Shown in pieces: positions 58,586-64,000 of a DNA stretch of 64,000 bases (position 1 is the first letter of the stretch; each line of letters starts with the position of its first letter). The notes beneath the pieces are model-generated. The model saw nothing but the letters and a program-made list of their open reading frames with translations. It was not told the DNA's origin and searched no databases. Both the position numbers and the translations under genes were made by a program. The stretch is from an uncultured Eggerthella sp. GTDB taxonomy: Bacteria; Actinomycetota; Coriobacteriia; Coriobacteriales; Eggerthellaceae. The DNA is taken from NCBI GenBank assembly GCA_900546175.1, contig URBX01000002.1:186001-250000 (forward strand). The letters are read 5' to 3'.

Positions 58586-58899
58586 AAAACTATCTCCCTA
58601 TTAGTAGGCAAAGCAACGTGAATCGATGGTTTTTAAAACAGTACGTATCGTTTTGATTCTTCAATATTTGTCTTTTCTTAAGGTTCTCAGTTTACCGAAA
58701 AATAGACGTTCCTTTAGAGAAGGAAGGGTCTTTTCGAGAAAAAGACACGAGCGAAAAAACTGTTGGCCAAAAGGCACTCTTGCTTTCTCCCTTTATTACG
58801 AATTGTCCAAAATGTAAGGATGTCCCATTATTGGAACCCTCAACGCAATAATAATTAAGCTAGAATTGTAATATTTAGGGGAGAAAGACAGGAGCCATC
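58586..58899. promoter_or_regulatory. Divergent region between helD and the diguanylate cyclase gene
   Basis: 314 bp without a gene. Likely carries both promoters; TGTAATATT near 58868-58876 is -10-like for the plus-strand gene, and the ribosome binding site AGGAG precedes its ATG. Confidence 0.35.
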
Positions 58900-60459
58900 A
58901 TGATGTATAACGCACTTACTTTTATGCTCCTGCTCTCTTTAGGGACGGCGCTTGTCATTATTAGAGAAAGCACCCTTCTTCCTACCAAAAACAAGAATCT
59001 CTTTTCTATCACTATCGGATGTGTTGCCTTAGCTATTGCTTCCGAATGGATGGGCGTTCAGCTTTCCGGAAACCCTGCAGGGAACGGCATTTTTCTTGTT
59101 ATTGCAAAGTATCTTGACTACACCGTTACTCCTCTGTGCGCAATTATGGTTGCCATCAATTTCATGAAACCAGAAGCGTATAAAATCTCTATTGGGCTTA
59201 TTGTAGGCAATGCAATTTTCCAGCTTGTCAGCATTCCGTTTGGTTTAGTGTTCTACATTGATGATTCTTTCTATTATCATCACGGTCCTCTCTACTTTGC
59301 CTATCTTGTAGTGGTTGCAATTGCTCTCATTATTCTGATTGCAAGCTTTATCGCACTTGGCAATAAATACCAAAAAAACAACCGCCTTTCTCTTATTCTT
59401 ATTGTGGTGATTGTTCTTCTTGGCATCGTTCTTCAGGCTATTGACGGAGAAATGCGTGTTACTAATTTGGCCTTAACCATTGTTGCCCTGATGCTCATCA
59501 TTCATTACCTGAGCTTTATTAAACAAGATATTGATAATACGCTTGATCAAACTTCCTCTCAGAGCAATCTTCGTCAATGCATTATTGACTCCCTCTCAAC
59601 TTCGTTTATTGCAACATTCTTCCTTGACTACACCCAAAACAAACTTATTCCTCTGGATAAGGATTCCACATACCATACAGCCACCTGTGGCAATTCCCAA
59701 GAAACCAATCTTGAACATCTCAGTCACATTGCGGGAATTTGCTCGAACGAATACCGTGATCAAGTTCTCTTTTTCATCAATCCTGATACTCTTCAGGAAC
59801 GTTTGAAAGCCCATACCGCTATTTCTTGTGATTTTGTAAGCAAAGAAGGAAATTGGCGTCGCATTACCTTCAGCGCAATAAACCGCAATGGAGACAATGT
59901 TCCTGAAACTATTCTTATGTCTCTCTCAGATATTGATGAAGAGAAAAAGCAAGAAGAAGAACTTCGCACTATCTCTACTACCGATTCTCTTACCGGTCTT
60001 TTCAATCAACGTGCCTACTTTGAGCAACTGCTTCACATGAGTGAAAAGGAAATCCCTGAAAACTTTGCTATTGCAATCTTTGACGTAAATGGGCTTAAAG
60101 AAATCAATGACACTCTTGGTCACTATGCAGGCGACATCCTTCTTAAAGGAGCCGGTGAATGTATTTTGCTAGCTTTCTCGGAATATGGCTTGTGTTATCG
60201 CTTAGGTGGTGACGAATTCGCCGTAATTCTTGAATGCACCAAAGAGCAATATAAGGAAGCGGAAAAGAAATTCCGCACCCTTTGTGCTAACTGGTCCAAA
60301 CCACCTATTGAAAAAGTTGAAGTTGCAATTGGTTCTGCTTTTCACAAAGACAATCCTGAAAGTAGCCTTGACCAGCTTTCAAAATTTGCTGATCTTTCTA
60401 TGTATACCGACAAGCGCAACTACTACAAAAATAGTGCGAAAGACCGTCGCCGCGGATAA
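58900..60459 (+). CDS. Membrane-bound diguanylate cyclase (GGDEF)
   Basis: 519 residues: about seven N-terminal TM segments (to about residue 205; layout of a 7TM sensor), a PAS-like or linker region (about 215-345, with ISCDFVSKEGNWRRITFSAI and ILMSLSDIDEEKKQEEELRT) and a GGDEF domain (about 355-515). The signature RLGGDEFAVILE and the Mg/GTP region TDSLTGLFNQRAYFEQLL, AIFDVNGLKEINDTLGHYAG are intact, so c-di-GMP synthesis is expected. No RxxD inhibitory site is visible before GGDEF. Signal unknown. The start follows AGGAG; no c-di-GMP effector or phosphodiesterase is in the window. Confidence 0.9.
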   Translation: MMYNALTFMLLLSLGTALVIIRESTLLPTKNKNLFSITIGCVALAIASEWMGVQLSGNPAGNGIFLVIAKYLDYTVTPLCAIMVAINFMKPEAYKISIGLIVGNAIFQLVSIPFGLVFYIDDSFYYHHGPLYFAYLVVVAIALIILIASFIALGNKYQKNNRLSLILIVVIVLLGIVLQAIDGEMRVTNLALTIVALMLIIHYLSFIKQDIDNTLDQTSSQSNLRQCIIDSLSTSFIATFFLDYTQNKLIPLDKDSTYHTATCGNSQETNLEHLSHIAGICSNEYRDQVLFFINPDTLQERLKAHTAISCDFVSKEGNWRRITFSAINRNGDNVPETILMSLSDIDEEKKQEEELRTISTTDSLTGLFNQRAYFEQLLHMSEKEIPENFAIAIFDVNGLKEINDTLGHYAGDILLKGAGECILLAFSEYGLCYRLGGDEFAVILECTKEQYKEAEKKFRTLCANWSKPPIEKVEVAIGSAFHKDNPESSLDQLSKFADLSMYTDKRNYYKNSAKDRRRG

Positions 60460-60630
60460 CTGAAAGTTGTCGTAGTAACGGGAAAATCGTTGCAAAACCG
60501 CTGCTGCAATAACCTCCAATCAACCAATAAAGCTCCTTATTTGAGCAATCTCAATCATGTCCCACGAATAACCCACACAACCAGTTGTTTCGTGACATAC
60601 TATAGTTCGACAACTGTAAAAGGGGATATC

Positions 60631-63414
60631 ATGAAACACCGTACGGTTTGGTTTCAAACCTATGCTCAAGCGCTTACCTATACTAAAAACACATCAGCAA
60701 ACTGCACCAATGCTCTGATGGGCCTTAAGGCCACTACGCCTTATTTATGGCTCGAAGACGTATGGGGCTTATGGGGAACGGGACAAAAGCTTGTCTCTTC
60801 AAACCAGCGCACCCTTCTTGTTAACCATCTCCTTACAGACTATCCCCTACTTGCTTCTTCAAATACCACCGCTTTACTCATTGCTCAGTTTTTTAGTGAG
60901 GTGTTAGGCATTCCCGCTTTCGATCAAGCGCGAAACTGCCCCCCAAGCACTCTTTCTGAAGCAGAAAAAGACGTACTGCGTTTATCTAAAGCGTATGAAG
61001 AAGTTCTTGCTTCGTTAAATTTGATCGAACAAGGACGCGCACTCTTTGCCCTTCCTAAAGAAGTGTTTGAAAAAGAACTTTCTTTTGGAAGCTTTTGTGC
61101 ACTTCCCCTCTGTTTTCAAGAAGTCCTTAATGCTCACAACAAGCACCTTTCCATGCCTCCTGAGAGCATTAATAAACTTGATTCTGCTCTTGAGCCTGCC
61201 TTCATTTTCTCATCGGGAAAAACTGTTCAAGCACGTCTTCTCTTTGAAGAAATCTGCGCTTTTGTTGAGCAGGAAAAAGACAGCTCTGTCCTTTTAGTGC
61301 ACCCCAATCCTTCCGATATTTATCATGCTCTTGCACGTGGATTAATGCAAAAAGGCATTACTCATGCAGTTCTTTCGTCAAAAACGTTTATCAATACCGG
61401 CTTTGGCAAAGGTTTTCTTGCACTTTACAACTTCGTGGTTGAGAAGCGTCCTGCCACCGCTTGGATAACAGACTTTCTCTTATCTAGCATTTCGGGCGTA
61501 TCAAAACAACGTGCTTACCAGCTGGATGCCCTATGGCGCAGCAACAGAACCATCACGAAAGAAGAGCAGCTTGCTCAAGCGCTTCAGGAGTCTCCAACCT
61601 TAGACTATCTTCTTGAACTCTTCGAAGATGCCGATGCTTCAATCGTTTTAGAATTTATTGAAGATTTCCTCCAAGAAAATTTCAAGGCAAAAGCCGCCTT
61701 TTTAACAGAGCAACTATCTGCCTTAGAAGCGTTACGCGGTCTTTATCAGGGCGCTCGAAAGCTAAACCTTAGCCCTTGCGAACTCATCCCACTCTTAGAA
61801 AACCTGCCTCTTGCTTATCGGTTCTCTTCAACTGAAGGCACGCCTACTCTCGTGATTGCTTCCATTAATCAGGCTTCTACGTTTGAGAAAGGATCTTTTG
61901 GCGAAGTAATTGTTGCATGCCTTGATTCAGAAACCTATCAGGCCTCGGAAGAACATACCGCAACCACCACTCTTGCCGAGAAGCTTGGCATGACACCTTC
62001 CTTCTCGCACCTTTATACAATGCGCCATCAGTTTGGACATCTCCAAACCTGCGCTCAAAAACGCTTTGTGTGCGAACGCTTAGTTCTTGAACAAGGAACA
62101 GAACGCTACCCTGCTTTCATGTGGGACGAATATGTAAATCTCTATCGGGAAAATGAAGACGACAAAGAGGTTTTCGATTTACCGAAAGCCCTTTGCAAAA
62201 ATATTGTTTCTGAGGGCGAAGAGCACATCAGCCTTAATGCCTCTCTTCTTTCTTGCGAATCAAACGATATCTCTCACCCTCAGTCAGATAATGACAGTTT
62301 ACCGCTCGAGCAAAAAGTGAGCATTTCGCCTCTTGAGAAAGAGCTCATCAGCACAAGAATGGTCGAAGGAACACCTCTTCCGGTACTCTCCCCTTCTACC
62401 ATTGAAGCATATGCAAATTGTCCTTATCGTTGGTTCTATGAAAGAAAAACAGGCACGGGCGAGATTGATGAAGGCTTCTCTGCACTTGAGAAGGGAACCT
62501 TTGCGCATAGCGTTTTTGAAACCTTCTTTATCGCACTTCAAGAAGAGTGCGGTAGCGTTTCTCTTCATGAAGTAGACCAGGCAAACGCGCATAAACTACT
62601 TGATACTTGTTTTGAAAAAGTGCTTGAAGAACAACCAACTCTTGAGCCTTTAAGCAACAGACTCATTGCAACCAACGCAATAGAACAAGAGAGCATACAC
62701 GATCTCAAATCTGCTTTAAACACCTGCTTAGACAACCAATATGAGCTTCCAGAAGACTATGCACCTTGTTTTTTTGAGTTTGAGATTTGCGGCTATGAAA
62801 AACGTAAAGCAGCCAATGACTCCTTACTTGATTCGGATTCCAGCTCTGCTTCCTCACTTCCATCCTTATCAGACTCGAAAACCAAGACGGCCGCTTCGCC
62901 AAATCACGACGCACCAGTACTCTATGCAGGCGCCGTCCTTAATGGCCGCGTTGACCGCGTAGACTTTTCTCATGATGGCAACTACTTTGCAGTAATTGAT
63001 TACAAGGGAAGCATCAATGGTCACCAGGCAGGCTTTATTGACGAAGATCCTGACTGCGTTGAACTCCCCCATAAAATCCAGGGTCTTATCTATGCTGCAG
63101 CACTAAGCAAACTGCTTCCCGAAAAAACTCCTGCAGCAGCACTGTACGTGTCTTACAACGCAAAACCAAACAGGGAATTCTTGGCTGGCTCATACAATCC
63201 AATTGCCTATAACCCAAAAACCCCTCCGCACAAAAGTAATACTGTTACCATAAATTTCCAAGCATATTTGGATAAGATTGAAGCGCTCCTTACTCCTTAT
63301 GTGAAAAGGCTAGTAGCGGGAGACATTACCCCAAACCCTCTCTGCAAAGAATCCTGCAACTACTGCCCTGTAGCCAACTGTGGCGCACGATGGACTGGAG
63401 GCATCAATGAATAG
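60631..63414 (+). CDS. addB: AddB-like helicase/nuclease subunit with C-terminal PD-(D/E)XK nuclease
   Basis: 927 residues from ATG 60631 (AAAAGGGG upstream; 47 upstream in-frame codons rejected). The N-terminal two-thirds is a degenerate UvrD-like fold without a Walker A, as in RexB/AddB-type proteins. The C-terminal nuclease: VLSPSTIEAYANCPYRWFYE (first cluster Cys, QxxxY-type region), LNGRVDRVDFSHDG and FAVIDYKGS (Asp and DYK catalytic core), and the Fe-S cysteines CKESCNYCPVANCG. It partners the helicase whose start overlaps its stop (ATGAATAG); together they process double-strand breaks before RecA loading. Chi recognition cannot be judged. Confidence 0.86.
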   Translation: MKHRTVWFQTYAQALTYTKNTSANCTNALMGLKATTPYLWLEDVWGLWGTGQKLVSSNQRTLLVNHLLTDYPLLASSNTTALLIAQFFSEVLGIPAFDQARNCPPSTLSEAEKDVLRLSKAYEEVLASLNLIEQGRALFALPKEVFEKELSFGSFCALPLCFQEVLNAHNKHLSMPPESINKLDSALEPAFIFSSGKTVQARLLFEEICAFVEQEKDSSVLLVHPNPSDIYHALARGLMQKGITHAVLSSKTFINTGFGKGFLALYNFVVEKRPATAWITDFLLSSISGVSKQRAYQLDALWRSNRTITKEEQLAQALQESPTLDYLLELFEDADASIVLEFIEDFLQENFKAKAAFLTEQLSALEALRGLYQGARKLNLSPCELIPLLENLPLAYRFSSTEGTPTLVIASINQASTFEKGSFGEVIVACLDSETYQASEEHTATTTLAEKLGMTPSFSHLYTMRHQFGHLQTCAQKRFVCERLVLEQGTERYPAFMWDEYVNLYRENEDDKEVFDLPKALCKNIVSEGEEHISLNASLLSCESNDISHPQSDNDSLPLEQKVSISPLEKELISTRMVEGTPLPVLSPSTIEAYANCPYRWFYERKTGTGEIDEGFSALEKGTFAHSVFETFFIALQEECGSVSLHEVDQANAHKLLDTCFEKVLEEQPTLEPLSNRLIATNAIEQESIHDLKSALNTCLDNQYELPEDYAPCFFEFEICGYEKRKAANDSLLDSDSSSASSLPSLSDSKTKTAASPNHDAPVLYAGAVLNGRVDRVDFSHDGNYFAVIDYKGSINGHQAGFIDEDPDCVELPHKIQGLIYAAALSKLLPEKTPAAALYVSYNAKPNREFLAGSYNPIAYNPKTPPHKSNTVTINFQAYLDKIEALLTPYVKRLVAGDITPNPLCKESCNYCPVANCGARWTGGINE

Positions 63415-64000
63415 AGACCGTACCGCAGTTAACGCTCTTATACCGAACAGTTCTCAGCTTGCGAACAGTGATTACAACGCAGTTGGCACGGTTGTTGCAG
63501 TTAATGAGTGCGCTTTATCAAATGCACACCCTGTCGTTGATGCGCACGCTGTTCTCAAAAACTGCTCTTCCTACCAAAAAGCTATTGTGAAAACGCTCGA
63601 TAAACCCTTGATGGTTTCTGCGGGTGCTGGTTCGGGCAAAACTTTTACCTTAACTCAGCGAATTGCATACGGATTCTGTCCTCAAGAACAATCGGGGCAG
63701 CCTTTCCTTTCAAGCATCAACGAAATTGTGGCTATCACTTTCACCACAAAAGCAGCAGCTGAATTAAAGTCTCGGTTCAAGGCAAAACTGCTTGACATGA
63801 ATCTTACTGAAGAAGCCCTTAAAGTTGACGATGCGTGGGTGTCCACCATTCATGGCATGTGCTCGCGCATCCTGAAAGAAAATGCCTTTGTTTTAGGACT
63901 TGATCCTGCCTTTACCCTTGTTCAAGGCTCAGATGAAGATGCTCTCAAATACCAAGCGCTAGAGCAGTGCGTTGCGTACGTGCAAAACACTCCTTCGCTT
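63407..64000 (+). CDS. addA: AddA-like UvrD/Rep helicase, N-terminal part (runs off the right edge)
   Basis: 198 residues visible, overlapping the addB stop by 8 nt, a sign of translational coupling. Q-motif SYQKAIVKTLDKPLMV, Walker A SAGAGSGKTFTLTQRIAY, motif Ia AITFTTKAAAELKSR and motif Ib TIHGMCSRILKENAF are those of a superfamily 1A helicase. About 60 residues precede the Q-motif, an N-terminal extension of unknown role. The C-terminal nuclease that would distinguish AddA from plain UvrD/PcrA is outside the window, so the name rests on context. Confidence 0.85.
   Translation, partial: MNRDRTAVNALIPNSSQLANSDYNAVGTVVAVNECALSNAHPVVDAHAVLKNCSSYQKAIVKTLDKPLMVSAGAGSGKTFTLTQRIAYGFCPQEQSGQPFLSSINEIVAITFTTKAAAELKSRFKAKLLDMNLTEEALKVDDAWVSTIHGMCSRILKENAFVLGLDPAFTLVQGSDEDALKYQALEQCVAYVQNTPSL

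Noticed and set aside
58900..60459. Degenerate GGDEF protein
   Set aside because: The GGDEF signature and metal-binding aspartate are intact, so no evidence of inactivation.
60490..60630. Upstream start for AddB
   Set aside because: No ribosome binding site; the sequence before 60631 looks intergenic and contains an inverted repeat CAGTTGT/ACAACTG.
1..64000. CRISPR arrays, insertion sequences, prophage, tRNA or rRNA genes
   Set aside because: None seen: no evenly spaced identical repeats with unique spacers, no transposase, integrase or phage structural proteins, and no cloverleaf-like intergenic sequence was noticed. A tRNAscan/Infernal run would settle the RNA genes.

Overview
The window looks like chromosomal DNA from a low-to-mid GC member of the Coriobacteriia (Actinomycetota), most probably an Atopobiaceae relative of Lancefieldella/Atopobium. 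This is inferred from gene content and protein style (long IspD, ClpC with UVR motif, tandem NlpC/P60 secreted proteins, DUF1846, HelD, LutABC, InlB-type wall protein, PilC/PilT mini-locus) and AT-leaning codon use; no rRNA or other marker gene is present to prove it. I see no prophage, insertion sequence, CRISPR array, tRNA or rRNA gene. Coding density is high, most genes start with ATG or GTG behind clear purine-rich ribosome binding sites, and rho-independent terminators are unusually easy to see.

Layout. 1-5140 (minus): 5' part of cysS, then ispF-ispD (MEP isoprenoid pathway) and clpC. 5516-10489: L-lactate permease lctP converges on lutABC (lactate oxidation). 10546-13494 (minus): greA-lysS-serine acetyltransferase. 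13686-16509 (minus): tatA and two paralogous secreted NlpC/P60 peptidoglycan hydrolases. 16757-19159 (plus): cupin, long-form hpf, transglutaminase-like lipoprotein. 19273-23193 (plus): a compact type IV pilus/type II secretion-like operon (platform protein, four small membrane proteins, PilT), then a fluoride channel. 23807-26475: divergent zinc-ribbon membrane proteins (Tim44-like and SPFH). 26501-33598: PfkB kinase, a drug-efflux-type MFS protein fused to CBS domains with an attenuator-like leader, a 900-nt non-coding block, a MocR regulator and ettA. 33892-38576: another zinc-ribbon membrane protein, gdhA, a PHP phosphatase, an LRR protein and a coiled-coil protein. 38802-44637: DUF1846, CoA-transferase, CPBP protease, dpaL. 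44776-48923: feoA-feoB-ferredoxin, divergent from a Cys-rich FeoB-associated membrane protein and a VOC protein. 49361-52155: a preQ1-I riboswitch followed by queD-queE-queC-queF, a full 7-deazaguanine (preQ1) branch. 52372-53920: a glycine riboswitch and an AGCS symporter. 54258-64000: a compositionally mosaic InlB-repeat wall protein, cysK, helD, a membrane diguanylate cyclase, and addB plus the start of an addA-like helicase.

Functional themes are amino-acid and lactate catabolism (gdhA, dpaL, AGCS, lctP/lutABC), cysteine synthesis split between a serine acetyltransferase and cysK 45 kb apart, iron uptake, queuosine precursor synthesis, and envelope remodelling. The observations I rate highest are: (i) a leaderless 23-codon reading frame that runs straight through a terminator hairpin upstream of the MFS-CBS efflux gene; (ii) a PilC/PilT operon with four poorly characterised small membrane proteins and no PilB in view; (iii) short degenerate tandem repeats recurring just after stop codons at several unrelated loci; (iv) attenuator-like or structured RNA elements next to the feo and MocR loci; and (v) an approximately 130-residue acidic insertion in FeoB.
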